The notes under the pieces are model-generated. The model did no database searches, was not told the origin of the DNA, and worked only from the letters and a program-made list of their open reading frames with translations. This document shows positions 1 to 7,156 of a stretch of 36,732 bases of DNA, piece after piece. Position 1 is the stretch's first letter. Every line of letters begins with the position of its first letter. Origin of the DNA: JAXHUA01 sp034189695 (GTDB lineage: Bacteria > Chloroflexota > Dehalococcoidia > E44-bin15). Location: NCBI GenBank assembly GCA_034189695.1, contig JAXHUA010000184.1:1-36732 (forward strand), given 5' to 3'. Both the position numbers and the translations under genes were made by a program.

Positions 1-229
1 TTTGGGGCAGTCGCTGTGCCGGGTGGTAGCGGCTGGTGCGACTGTGGGGAGACACCGATCCGGAAGGGGAGGTCTGCCTGGTGCACATCTGCTCAGGGTG
101 GACCTTTGGCACATTGCGCACGCAGGAACAGAACGCGGGCAGGAGGGGAGGCCATTCCTGCGACGTTCTTGCGCGGGCACGAAACGTGAGGGACCAACGC
201 CCGCGTCCCAAGCGGAGAGGGGGTGAGCC

Positions 230-319
230 ATGATAGCTTTGCCTTTGCTGGCCATAGGCCTGGTCGTTGCCATAGTGGCCATAGCCATCCTTGGCCTGAC
301 CGGCGTCCTGGGCGCCTAG
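230..319 (+). CDS. 29-residue hydrophobic membrane peptide
   Basis: A very short reading frame of 29 codons begins with ATG behind a purine-rich ribosome-binding site (GAGAGGGGG, about 5 bases before the start). The product is almost entirely Leu, Ile, Val, Ala and Gly, with one Pro near the N-terminus and one Thr, so it would form a single membrane-spanning helix with practically no soluble part. No charged residue is present. I do not recognise the family. It ends within a few bases of the stop of a decayed reverse-strand gene. The strong ribosome-binding site and consistent hydrophobicity argue for a real small membrane protein; a chance open frame in GC-rich DNA is the alternative. Confidence 0.4.
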   Translation: MIALPLLAIGLVVAIVAIAILGLTGVLGA

Positions 320-609
320 TGGGCGGCGTGGCCCGGTTCGCGCCCAATGAAGATGCAGGAGGCGATGGCTCCCTTGTCGAGCCTTTCCCGGCTATCGAGG
401 GCGCACGACCGGAACTCAAGCCCTTCCGCCTCAAGCTCGTCAGCCTCGTCGTTGCTCGACACCATCTCGAATCTGACCCCCGTTGTCTGCGGCGCCGCTG
501 TCGATTCGTTGAAGACGAAGTCCGTCAGATTGTGCTTGCTGAGGTAGTACACTTCATGTGCAAAGACGGCGGACCGCAGGAAGACGGCTGCATGTCTGAA
601 TAGCGACAG
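316..609 (-). pseudogene. Truncated GNAT acetyltransferase-like fragment
   Basis: Read on the minus strand, about 95 residues look like real protein. A segment with FRHAAVFLRS and FAHEVYYLSKHNL is followed by RFEMVSSNDEADELEAEG, EFRSCALDSRERLDKGAIA and then CIFIGREPG. From memory this resembles the N-terminal half of acyl/acetyltransferase-like proteins in which a 'RLDKGAIAFCIF' strand precedes the cofactor-binding core. The frame stops directly after this strand, so the acetyl-CoA-binding half is missing, and there is no convincing start or ribosome-binding site upstream. I read it as a decayed remnant. A very short functional protein is possible but less likely. Confidence 0.4.
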
Positions 610-1116
610 CAACCCTTCGGCTCGGTGGATGTGTCTGGCTCTGTTGAGTAGCGAAGTTGGCGCATGCAATTGAGTAGCCGACATGCCAGCATTCATTCTA
701 GCACAGACAGACCATGTATGAGACGCCCCGAGTTGCACAGGGACTGCTTTGCGGGGGCCAGTGGTGGTGGGGAGATGCGCCATCTGACGCTCATTGGCTG
801 TGGTACTATGCCCTGCTGGCCGTGGAACAAAAGGCCTAGTACCAGTGGTGCGTAGGCCATTAGGACTAGCGCTTGACAAGCTGCTCTGAGAGTGCTAGGT
901 TTGTAATGCACGTCCGGCGTGGGGGGCTGCGAACGAGGAGGACCGGAGACCATCGCTGGTCGGGGTCGACCCTGATTCCTTGTGAAAGGGCAGGCAGATG
1001 GTTCGGCGGGTGAGGGCCAGGGTTCAGTTCTCGGCGTACGTATTGGTTACCTCTTGTCGCAGGACGGCGCAAGGCCAGTCAGCGTTCCCGAGCACAATTA
1101 GGAGGTTGTAGCTATT
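610..1116. other. Non-coding stretch with a weak promoter
   Basis: No convincing gene is visible. A TTGACA hexamer at 873-878 is followed after 17 bases by TAGGTT (896-901), a weak -10. If real, it would produce a leader of roughly 200 bases ahead of the small gene at 1117. The leader has a short hairpin around the GGTCG/CGACC pair near 955-970, but I cannot match it to a known riboswitch or structural RNA. No tRNA-like cloverleaf was recognised. Confidence 0.3.
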
Positions 1117-1326
1117 ATGTACGGGTGGAAGCAGGACTTTGAGACATCTATACGTCAGGGTTCTCGTGTCCAGGTATCGCTGGTGAACGGCATCAACGGT
1201 GAGGGGCGGACGGTGGCCGGCAAGCTGGCGTCCCGCAGTGGGGCCAGCGTCACCATCGAACCGGACCAGCAAGGGAGAATGGAAATCCCGTGGTGCAACA
1301 TCTGCTGCATCACCGAGGCGTCGTAA
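1117..1326 (+). CDS. Small hypothetical protein, possible SH3/LSm-like barrel
   Basis: Encodes 69 residues from an ATG placed behind a good ribosome-binding site (AGGAGG, 11 bases upstream). The protein has alternating hydrophobic strands with glycine turns: SRVQVSLVNGIN, RTVAGKLASRSGASVTIEP and RMEIPWCNICCI. This pattern resembles small beta-barrel folds of the SH3 or LSm type, in which a ligand-binding face forms between short strands. Two adjacent cysteines lie near the C-terminus. There is no signal peptide or membrane segment. It stands alone, convergent with the thioredoxin-fusion operon. The fold suggestion is inference and no biochemical role can be assigned. Confidence 0.6.
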   Translation: MYGWKQDFETSIRQGSRVQVSLVNGINGEGRTVAGKLASRSGASVTIEPDQQGRMEIPWCNICCITEAS

Positions 1327-1445
1327 CGCCCATTGCTGTCGCGTAGCCGCATTAATCGGAACTGACTGAATGGAAGTGGAGCTGAGGGATCTGTGTGACG
1401 CGCGAACCGGTCTGCATCATCCGCCTTCGCCGGCATCGAGAGCCT

Positions 1446-2114
1446 TCAGTCGAGGTAGGGGCTCAGCCGCTGCTCCAGCGCATGCTTGGGCATGGCGCCG
1501 ACTATCTGGTCGACCAGTTGCCAGTCTTTGAACACCAGCAGGGTCGGGATTGACATAACACCATACCTGGCTGCGATGGAACGGTTCTCATCGATGTTGA
1601 GCTTCCCAAATGCGACCCTGCCCCGGTACTCCTTGGCCAGTTCCTCGATGACCGGCGTCACCATCCGGCACGGACCGCACCATTCCGCCCAGCAGTCAAC
1701 CACCATCAGCCTGTGCTTCCTCACCGCCTCATCGAAGCTGTCGGCGGTCAGTTCCATCACCACGGCTGCCGCTGTCTCGTCTTCTTGCTCCTCAGCCTGT
1801 GGTTCTTCCACCAGCCGGACGGCGAGGCGGCCATCATCTGCCTCTTCGAATCGCACCCGAAGGTCTTTCTCCTTGAAGGATTCCTTCAGCCTGGCCTGGG
1901 CTTCGTGAAGAAGGAACTGCTTGCCCTGACCCTCGTATTCCTTCAGACGTTCGTAGAACTCGTCGGCCTCCACTTCGTCTTTGAAAAAGCGGGCCAGCAG
2001 CGAGTCCAGGTCTTGAAGCTCCTTCATTCTCGCCTTCTCCTCGGGGCTGGCTTCGCCGATCCTGGCCAATCTCGCTCTCACCAACGGTGGCAGGTCTTCT
2101 TCCCACTGTCCCAT
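1446..2114 (-). CDS. Thioredoxin-domain protein with charged N-terminal extension
   Basis: Encodes 222 residues. The last ~105 form a complete thioredoxin domain: a VMELTADSFDEAV strand-helix start, the redox site WCGPC, the YGVMSIPTLLVF segment with the cis-proline, and the closing helix. It should catalyse dithiol-disulfide exchange in the cytosol; no signal peptide is seen. The first ~115 residues are highly charged and helical (KARMKELQDLDSLLARFF, YERLKEYEGQGKQF) and have no family I recognise. The ATG at 2114 has GAGGAGG eight bases upstream; a TTG six codons earlier overlaps the preceding stop and is less likely. It is the last gene of a probable operon with the zinc-ribbon protein and MetF, so an electron-transfer or redox-sensing link to them is plausible. 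Confidence 0.85.
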   Translation of the reverse strand: MGQWEEDLPPLVRARLARIGEASPEEKARMKELQDLDSLLARFFKDEVEADEFYERLKEYEGQGKQFLLHEAQARLKESFKEKDLRVRFEEADDGRLAVRLVEEPQAEEQEDETAAAVVMELTADSFDEAVRKHRLMVVDCWAEWCGPCRMVTPVIEELAKEYRGRVAFGKLNIDENRSIAARYGVMSIPTLLVFKDWQLVDQIVGAMPKHALEQRLSPYLD

Positions 2115-2128
2115 TGTGTCCACCCTCC

Positions 2129-2503
2129 TCAATCCTGCTCAAACAGCGTGAGAAACACGCGCGTACCCTCCTTCAGTCCCTTCACCAACTCGCAATGCCT
2201 GAGTATGGCGATCTGGTCCTGAAGCTCGTTGAGTGGCAGTCCGAAGTGTTCAAGGAGTTCCTCGCCGGTGACCTTTCCTCGCTCCTTGATGAACTCGTAG
2301 ATCTCGCGCTGAAGGTCGGTGAGACCCTCGCTGCCCTTCTGCCCTGCCGCCTGCCGGCTCCGGGTCGCCAGGTACACCGCCCAGGGGTCGCAGCCCTTGA
2401 CTGAGTAGACGGTGTCCAGATAGCAGTCCTCGCACAGGGTCTCGTTGTGGTGAATACGAGCCTCATCGTCGGCCAGTTCGATACCGCAATGGCTGCACCT
2501 CAT
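2129..2503 (-). CDS. Zinc-ribbon plus winged-helix-like protein
   Basis: Encodes about 124 residues. The N-terminus carries a CxxC pair (MRCSHCGIEL) and a second pair (CEDCYLD), a typical zinc ribbon. The C-terminal half (LTDLQREIYEFIKERGKVTGEELLEHFGL, then ELQDQIAILRHCELVKGLKEG) has the helix-turn-helix and wing pattern of a winged-helix domain. It could be a small transcription factor or a protein-interaction module. The chosen ATG has GGAGG eight bases upstream; an ATG five codons earlier lies inside that site. It ends 14 bases before the thioredoxin-fusion start, and follows the MetF-like gene after about 73 bases. It is not MetV: the cysteine pattern and length differ. Confidence 0.7.
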   Translation of the reverse strand: MRCSHCGIELADDEARIHHNETLCEDCYLDTVYSVKGCDPWAVYLATRSRQAAGQKGSEGLTDLQREIYEFIKERGKVTGEELLEHFGLPLNELQDQIAILRHCELVKGLKEGTRVFLTLFEQD

Positions 2504-2576
2504 TCGCTGTCCCTCCATCAGCTATTCGGTCTATGCAGGCACGCTCTGCTGCCTGGGCAGTCTGCGGGCCAGGGCG

Positions 2577-3464
2577 TCATATCGACCAGCAGAGCTCGGC
2601 TTCTCTTATGATCTCCGGAACCAGCTCATCCCAACCGAGCGGCATGATGTGAACACCGTGGCAAAGCGGCTTCAGCTCCCTGATGATCCTGGCTGAGATC
2701 TCGACTGTCTTCCTCTTGCGTTCCTCTCCGAAGGTCTCGGCAAGCTCCTCAATGATACCGTCCGGGACTTCGATCCCGGCCAGGGTTTCGTTGATGTACT
2801 TGGCCATCCCCGGGCTCTTCAGCACGACGACGCCGGCCATAACCGGCACGTCGAGGCTCTGTGCCCGGTCCATGAACTCCTCGAACCTCGCCGGCTCGTA
2901 CACGGCCTGGGTTTGAAAGAACCTGGCTCCCGCATCCATCTTCCTCTTCATTGTGTCGAGCTGCCGCTCGAGGGGGTCGGCGCGCGGGGCCACGGCGGCG
3001 CCGGCAAAGAAGTCGGGCCTGCCTTCAAGCTCGTGCCCGGCGCAGTCCCGGCCCTGGTTGAGCGTGCAAACGGCCCTGAGAAGCTGCACCGAGTCGAAGT
3101 CGTACACCGGTTTGGCCTCGCTATCGTCGCCGAGAAGAGGGTCGGCACCGGTAAGGCACAGAACGTTGCGGATTCCCAGCGCCCACGCGCCGAGGAGGTC
3201 GGACTGGAGAGCGAGCCGGTTGCGGTCGCGGCAGGTCACGTGGCAGATTGGCTCCAGTCCCCGTTCCACCAGCTTGGCGGCCACGGTCAAAGGGGCGATC
3301 CGCATCACGGCGTTCTCCTGGTCCGGGACGTTGATGGCTGTGACCTTCCCGCGAAGCCTGTCGGCGTCCGACAGGCACTTGTCCAGGTCGACGCCCTTGG
3401 GAGGCTGCACCTGCGCAGTCACCACGAATCTTCCGCTCTCGAGGGCCGTTCTAAGCCTGCTCAA
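2577..3464 (-). CDS. metF: Methylenetetrahydrofolate reductase-like protein (MetF family)
   Basis: Encodes about 295 residues of the MetF TIM-barrel family, which reduces 5,10-methylene-THF to 5-methyl-THF with a flavin, in methionine synthesis or the methyl branch of the Wood-Ljungdahl pathway. Recognisable elements are the N-terminal PPKG motif, HVTCRDRN, RNVLCLTGADP, KRKMDAGARFFQTQ (with the folate-contacting Gln) and HIMPLGWDELVPEI near the end. The residue that aligns by eye with catalytic Glu28 of the E. coli enzyme is Gln here (TAQVQPPKG). The likely start is TTG at 3464, eight bases after GGAAGG; the open frame extends upstream to 3584 without a better site. No MetV gene is adjacent. 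The reaction is supported by family only, and the Glu-to-Gln change leaves activity uncertain. Confidence 0.85.
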   Translation of the reverse strand: MSRLRTALESGRFVVTAQVQPPKGVDLDKCLSDADRLRGKVTAINVPDQENAVMRIAPLTVAAKLVERGLEPICHVTCRDRNRLALQSDLLGAWALGIRNVLCLTGADPLLGDDSEAKPVYDFDSVQLLRAVCTLNQGRDCAGHELEGRPDFFAGAAVAPRADPLERQLDTMKRKMDAGARFFQTQAVYEPARFEEFMDRAQSLDVPVMAGVVVLKSPGMAKYINETLAGIEVPDGIIEELAETFGEERKRKTVEISARIIRELKPLCHGVHIMPLGWDELVPEIIREAELCWSI

Positions 3465-3684
3465 TAGCGATTCCTTCCGTGCCGGCGGTCGGGGCAGGTG
3501 GCCACTGGCCACGTTCTGGTCGCCAGCGAGGCATTCAGCAGTCCATTGGCCCGGGTCAACCCTGAGCGTATTGCGCAAGCCCATCTCGACTCAGGCGGCC
3601 TGCTGCATCTCTGCGCGTGCCCATCAAATGGAAGAAGCCAGACTCATGGGCCCTGGTGGGATATCAGGCTGCCTGAGCTACAAG

Positions 3685-4023
3685 CTAGTGGTCGCAGAAG
3701 TTGTCGCCCGACTCCAGGATACCCTGGAGATGGTTGAGTACCATCTGCTCCGGGTCGTCACGCAGGGCGCCCACGACGACCTCAATCCGGTTCTCCCTGA
3801 AGAGTGCTTGCGCTCGCGACCCCATGCCGCCGGCAATCACCGCCGCGACGCCTTCCTCCGCCAACCACGTGGGAAGGAGGCCCGGTTCATGGCCCGGCGA
3901 GGGGACGAATTCCTTTCGCACTACCGCCTTTGTGGCCATGTCGACATCGATGAACGCGAACTCCTGACAGTGGCCGAAATGCGATGCCAGCCTTCCGTCT
4001 GACACAGGTACAGCGTATCTCAT
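3685..4023 (-). CDS. NifX/NifB C-terminal-type iron-molybdenum cofactor protein
   Basis: Encodes 112 residues of the dinitrogenase iron-molybdenum cofactor family (PF02579). In nitrogen fixers these proteins hold Fe-S or FeMo-co precursors; stand-alone copies in non-fixers are widespread and of unclear role. Family signs are the opening MRYAVPVSDGRLASHFGHC, the FAFIDVD strand, and AVIAGGMGSRAQALFREN in the middle. The ATG at 4023 follows GAGGAGAG at good distance. It lies 13 bases after the FmdB-like gene, which in turn follows the MinD/ferredoxin ATPase, the usual company of such small proteins. No nif structural genes are seen, so a nitrogen-fixation role is not implied; Fe-S cluster handling is more likely. 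Confidence 0.85.
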   Translation of the reverse strand: MRYAVPVSDGRLASHFGHCQEFAFIDVDMATKAVVRKEFVPSPGHEPGLLPTWLAEEGVAAVIAGGMGSRAQALFRENRIEVVVGALRDDPEQMVLNHLQGILESGDNFCDH

Positions 4024-4036
4024 GATGAACTCTCCT

Positions 4037-4276
4037 CTATGCTCTGCGGCATGTGTCGTTGCTGGAACATGGTGGGGTCTGACAACGCTCGGTCCTGCCG
4101 CAGCAGGTGGTGCCCGGCGCCGGGGCATCGATTCTCATTACTGTGGGGGTGGATAGCAGCCTCTCCACGTCTTCGCTGCCGCACGCAGGGCAGCTAGCCG
4201 CCTCACCGGTCGCGCTGCGGACCAGTATCTCCGATATCTGGCCGCATGCGTTGCACCTGAAATCATATAGTGGAAT
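4037..4276 (-). CDS. FmdB-family zinc-ribbon protein
   Basis: Encodes about 79 residues. PLYDFRCNACG and ASCPACGS give the two CxxC knuckles of the FmdB/CxxC_CXXC_SSSS family (PF09723), small regulatory or scaffold zinc ribbons often found beside metalloenzyme genes. The C-terminus adds more cysteines (TTCCGRTERCQTPPC), perhaps a second metal site. The conserved family start (MPxYxYxC) falls exactly on an ATT codon here, with AAAGGAGAGG a few bases before it. The only normal in-frame start upstream is a TTG at 4300, inside the end of the preceding gene. Either ATT initiation or an eight-residue longer protein is possible. It sits between the MinD/ferredoxin ATPase and the NifX-type gene in one operon. 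Confidence 0.8.
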   Translation of the reverse strand: MPLYDFRCNACGQISEILVRSATGEAASCPACGSEDVERLLSTPTVMRIDAPAPGTTCCGRTERCQTPPCSSNDTCRRA

Positions 4277-4289
4277 CGCGCCTCTCCTT

Positions 4290-5159
4290 TCACCGGCCAA
4301 GCGCTTGTGAGACCGCCTGCCAGGTCTTCTCGATCTCCTGTGAGACCTTGTTGCGGGAGTACTCCACGACAGGCACCCCGTGTACCAGCGCCTCGGTAAC
4401 CACGTTGTCCAGGGGGATCGTCGACACTACTTCCACTCCCTGTCCACGGCAGTACTGCTCAATGTGTCGTGTGTTGTCCTCATTGATGTCGTACTTGTTA
4501 ATGCACACCAGGGCTGGAATGCCGAAATGATAGCAGACACCGATGACTCGCTCAAGGTCGTGTATGCCGGAGAGCGTGGGCTCGGTCACGGCCAGCGCGA
4601 GATGCGCCCCGGATATGGACGATATCACCGGGCAGCCGATGCCCGGCGGACCATCGGTGATGATGTACTCCAGCCCGGCTTTCTCAGCGAGCAGCCTGGC
4701 GTTCTGCCTTGCGAGCGCCACAAGCCTGCCGGAGTTCTCCTCGGCGATCCCCAGTCTGGCGTGAACCAGCGGTCCATACCGCGTATGAGAGATAAACCAG
4801 TGGCCTGAGAGGCATTCCACCATCGCAATCGCGTCGGCGGGGCATACGTTGTGGCAGAATGCGCATCCCTCGCACGAGATGGGATCGACCTTGAAGTCTG
4901 CTATCGCGTCGAAGCGGCACACGTCCTGGCAGAGGCCGCACTGCGTGCATTTGTCCTCGTCGATGACGGCGACCTGGCCGCTCCAGAACTCGTGCTTCTC
5001 CTCCTCCGTGGGGCTGAGAAGCAGATGGAGATCGGCTGCATCGACATCGCAGTCGGTCAGCACCTTATTCTTGGCGATTGCGGCGAAGGAGGCGACTATG
5101 CTCGTCTTTCCGGTGCCTCCCTTTCCGCTGAGTACGACAACCTCTTTCACGTGTCCCAT
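4290..5159 (-). CDS. MinD-superfamily ATPase with inserted ferredoxin domain
   Basis: Encodes up to 289 residues of the COG1149-type P-loop ATPases. The deviant Walker A GKGGTGKT follows the first strand, and DCDVDAADLHLLLSP is the MinD-type switch region. Two [4Fe-4S] motifs, CTQCGLCQDVC and CEGCAFCHNVCP, are inserted after residue ~60. ITDGPPGIGCPV is the Walker B region and CINKYDIN the base-recognition segment. Such proteins are thought to couple ATP hydrolysis to Fe-S cluster or electron handling in anaerobes. The start may be ATG 5159, but GTG 5150 (V-K-E-V-V-V) has AAGGA eight bases upstream and matches the usual family start better. It leads a tight group with FmdB and the NifX-type protein. 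Confidence 0.88.
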   Translation of the reverse strand: MGHVKEVVVLSGKGGTGKTSIVASFAAIAKNKVLTDCDVDAADLHLLLSPTEEEKHEFWSGQVAVIDEDKCTQCGLCQDVCRFDAIADFKVDPISCEGCAFCHNVCPADAIAMVECLSGHWFISHTRYGPLVHARLGIAEENSGRLVALARQNARLLAEKAGLEYIITDGPPGIGCPVISSISGAHLALAVTEPTLSGIHDLERVIGVCYHFGIPALVCINKYDINEDNTRHIEQYCRGQGVEVVSTIPLDNVVTEALVHGVPVVEYSRNKVSQEIEKTWQAVSQALGR

Positions 5160-5347
5160 CCTTGACTGGAGTCTTCTCTGTCCCTGGCCGGCATTGGTTT
5201 CACCGGTCGCGGCCACCCGCGCCCCAGCCAGCACCGGGTCCCGCGTTCGCGCAGTCTGGTTCCTCAAATCCGGAGCAGTAGCCTGCTCCCCCGCCCGTTA
5301 TTCGTCCTCTTCCCGCCGGTCCTGTTCCGTTTCCAGGCGGCACCTGC

Positions 5348-5815
5348 CTACTCGCCCTGCTCCGAACGGCCGCTCTCCAGGCCGATGTCGCTGTCCAGTA
5401 GTCGTCGTTTGCATTCGGGGCAGTAGCCCCCCAGGCGCACCTCGGCATCGGTGACGTCGAAGCCCATTTCCTTGCCGATCTTCGCCTTCAGCTTCTCAGT
5501 CGACGGGCATTCAAACTCGATTACTCTCCCGCAGCCCAGGCAGACCAGATGGTGATGGCACGTGCTCTGTTTCAATTCATAGTGATGTCGGCCCGGCTCG
5601 AACTGGTGCTCTTCCACCAGCCCCATCTCCTTGAACAGGCGCAGGTTTCGGTACACCGTGGAGAGACTCAGGGAGGGCTGTCGGCCACGGGCGCGCCGGT
5701 AGATCTCGTCCGCGTCAAGATGCTCCTTGGCCTCCCTGATAATGTCGAGCAGAAGCCGGCGCTGTGCCGTGACTCGCTTCCTGCCGTCAACTTCGAGTGT
5801 GTTGTTGTGCCACAT
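5348..5815 (-). CDS. Fur-family metal or peroxide regulator
   Basis: Encodes 155 residues. The N-terminal winged helix (VTAQRRLLLDIIREAKEHLDADEIY, then LSLSTVYRNLRLFKEMGLV) is diagnostic of the Fur family. The dimerisation half has a histidine-rich metal site (HHYELK, CHHHLVCLGCG) and two CxxC pairs (CLGC, CPEC) for the structural zinc. The exact metal, iron, zinc or manganese/peroxide, cannot be read from the sequence. It lies 47 bases downstream of the DUF134 gene and upstream of the MinD/ferredoxin gene, so it is probably in the same transcription unit and may control metal supply for Fe-S proteins. No classical Fur box is evident upstream. The open frame ends with an acidic tail. Confidence 0.9.
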   Translation of the reverse strand: MWHNNTLEVDGRKRVTAQRRLLLDIIREAKEHLDADEIYRRARGRQPSLSLSTVYRNLRLFKEMGLVEEHQFEPGRHHYELKQSTCHHHLVCLGCGRVIEFECPSTEKLKAKIGKEMGFDVTDAEVRLGGYCPECKRRLLDSDIGLESGRSEQGE

Positions 5816-5862
5816 GCCAGTTTCCCACCACCTGCGCTACGCCTCGCTGGCGCGGTGGTCCC

Positions 5863-6321
5863 TCACCCTCTGCCCCTTCTGCGGCGGCGGATTCCTCGGC
5901 GAGGGCCGCCGGGCCCGGCGGTCATCACCCCCGGCTTCTTGCAGGTGGGGCAGTACCAGACGCGCTCACCCATGTTGGCCTGGGGTGTGGCATTCCATTC
6001 ATGCCCGTTGCTGCAATGGAAGCGCGGCGCCGCCAGTTCGAAATGGCCGCCCTCAATGCGTATCGCCTTGCCGTTGAGCATGGCATCCGCCATCTTCTGC
6101 CTGGCCGACACGAGTATCCGCGCGAAGGTTGGGCGCGAGACGCCCATACTCTCCGCGCACTCCTCCTGCTCCAGGCTCTCAAGGTCCTTCAGTCGGATAG
6201 CTTCCGCCTCTTCCACGCTCAAACAGACCTCTTTGACGCTTCTCAACGGCACCCCCGCCGGTCGGAAATAGGTTATGTGCGGTATAAAGGCGACGCGACG
6301 GGACTGTGGCGGCCTGCCCAC
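5863..6321 (-). CDS. DUF134-family helix-turn-helix regulator with zinc-ribbon tail
   Basis: Encodes about 152 residues. The first ~95 match DUF134 (PF02001): GRPPQSRRV, ITYFRPAGVPL, CLSVEEAEAIRLKDLESLEQEECAESMG and SRPTFARILVSARQKMADAMLNGKAIRIEGG. This domain carries a sigma-region-4-like helix-turn-helix. The C-terminal part has FHCSNGHEW and YCPTCKKPG, a zinc-ribbon-like site, and an arginine-rich end. The GTG at 6321 has AGGAG six bases before it and gives the typical family start; an ATG at 6354 would add 11 residues. It is the first gene after a strong promoter with an operator-like element shared with nuoE, so it may regulate itself and the NADH-linked module. Confidence 0.88.
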   Translation of the reverse strand: MGRPPQSRRVAFIPHITYFRPAGVPLRSVKEVCLSVEEAEAIRLKDLESLEQEECAESMGVSRPTFARILVSARQKMADAMLNGKAIRIEGGHFELAAPRFHCSNGHEWNATPQANMGERVWYCPTCKKPGVMTAGPGGPRRGIRRRRRGRG

Positions 6322-6381
6322 CCTATGCTCCTCTCGCATGCACGGCACGCCCATGTATGCGATGTGGCGCGCATACAGTTA

Positions 6382-6430
6382 TTGTCATATGCTCATAATT
6401 ACTATACCACAGCCGCGCTTCCGTCGTCAA
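6382..6430 (-). promoter_or_regulatory. Promoter and operator-like element upstream of DUF134 (site A)
   Basis: On the minus strand TTGACG (6425-6430) and TATAGT (6401-6406) are separated by 18 bases, a good sigma-70-type promoter. Just downstream of the -10 is the element that reads TTGTCATATGCTCATAAT on the plus strand (6382-6399). On the transcribed strand it contains TATGAGCA followed by TATGACAA, a direct repeat with an 8-base period. The same 18 bases occur at 11994-12011 in the same position relative to a second promoter. Placement over the start point suggests repressor binding. Confidence 0.75.
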
Positions 6431-6580
6431 GGAGCAATGATGGAAACGCGCTAGCAGGGAGCAGGCTCACGTCGGCTCGTTACAGCATGGCCTCGAGTCC
6501 ATCGGCACGGAGAAGCCGGCACACAAGAGAACACGCTTTCGTCGTGGCATCGCTGCCATGCTCGCAAGGACGGAAGCCTG

Positions 6581-7078
6581 CTACCTCGCTCTTCTGTAGC
6601 GCCCCATGAGTTCACCGTAGCCGACGACATGACCTTGCAGTGCTCTGAGAACCCGCTTCCTGGTTGCATGTCGGGGCTCGATGCCGATGGGCGAGTCCAC
6701 AGCGTACAGCCTGAAGTAGTAGCGGTGCGTTCCGAATGGCGGGCATGGCCCGCTGTAGCCGACGCGTTTGAAGGAGGTCATTCCCTGCCTGGCGCCATTG
6801 TCCAGGACCTCATTGCTGGGGAGACCTCCGGGAAGCGACGTCACGTCCGGCGGTATGTCGTACACTACCCAGTGAACCCACGCGAGTAGATGGAGCGCCT
6901 GCATCGGTATGTCGCGGTCTTCGGCGATGATGACGAAGGTGTTCGCTTCTTCCGGAGCACCTTCCCATGAGAGGTCGGGCGACACGTTGTCCCCGTCGCA
7001 GGTGCACTCTGAGGGCATCATCTGCCCGTGCTCGAAGGCGGTGCTTTTCAGGGCGAGTCTTGTCTGAGGTGCATCCAC
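6581..7078 (-). CDS. YbhB/PEBP-family phosphatidylethanolamine-binding-like protein
   Basis: Encodes 165 residues of the bacterial YbhB/YbcL branch of PEBP (Raf kinase inhibitor-like) proteins. Family signs run in order: LKSTAFEHGQMMPSECTCDGDNVSPDLSW, VIIAEDRDIP, WVHWVVYDIPPDVTSLP, GARQGMTSF, YSGPCPPFGTHRYYFRLYAVD. The DxD and the CPPxGxHRY segment line the anion-binding pocket known in the family. It is full-length for the family and cytosolic, without a signal peptide. The natural ligand is unknown. It follows the transglutaminase-like gene on the same strand by about 80 bases and may be co-transcribed with it. Confidence 0.9.
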   Translation of the reverse strand: MDAPQTRLALKSTAFEHGQMMPSECTCDGDNVSPDLSWEGAPEEANTFVIIAEDRDIPMQALHLLAWVHWVVYDIPPDVTSLPGGLPSNEVLDNGARQGMTSFKRVGYSGPCPPFGTHRYYFRLYAVDSPIGIEPRHATRKRVLRALQGHVVGYGELMGRYRRAR

Positions 7079-7156
7079 CAGTGCCAGCCTCCTCCCGCTC
7101 TCAAACTGTCTGCAACCTGTCGGTTGACCGGACCGTGCCGCGTGTGTGTATGCGCG

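Noticed and set aside
840..1100. Riboswitch or structural RNA in the leader of the 1117 gene
   Set aside because: Only short hairpins; none of the conserved blocks of known riboswitch classes were recognised.
2129..2503. MetV partner of MetF
   Set aside because: Length and cysteine pattern do not fit MetV; the second half is winged-helix-like.
3685..4023. Nitrogen fixation locus
   Set aside because: The NifX/NifB-type domain protein has no nif structural or cofactor genes near it; such stand-alone copies are common in non-fixers.
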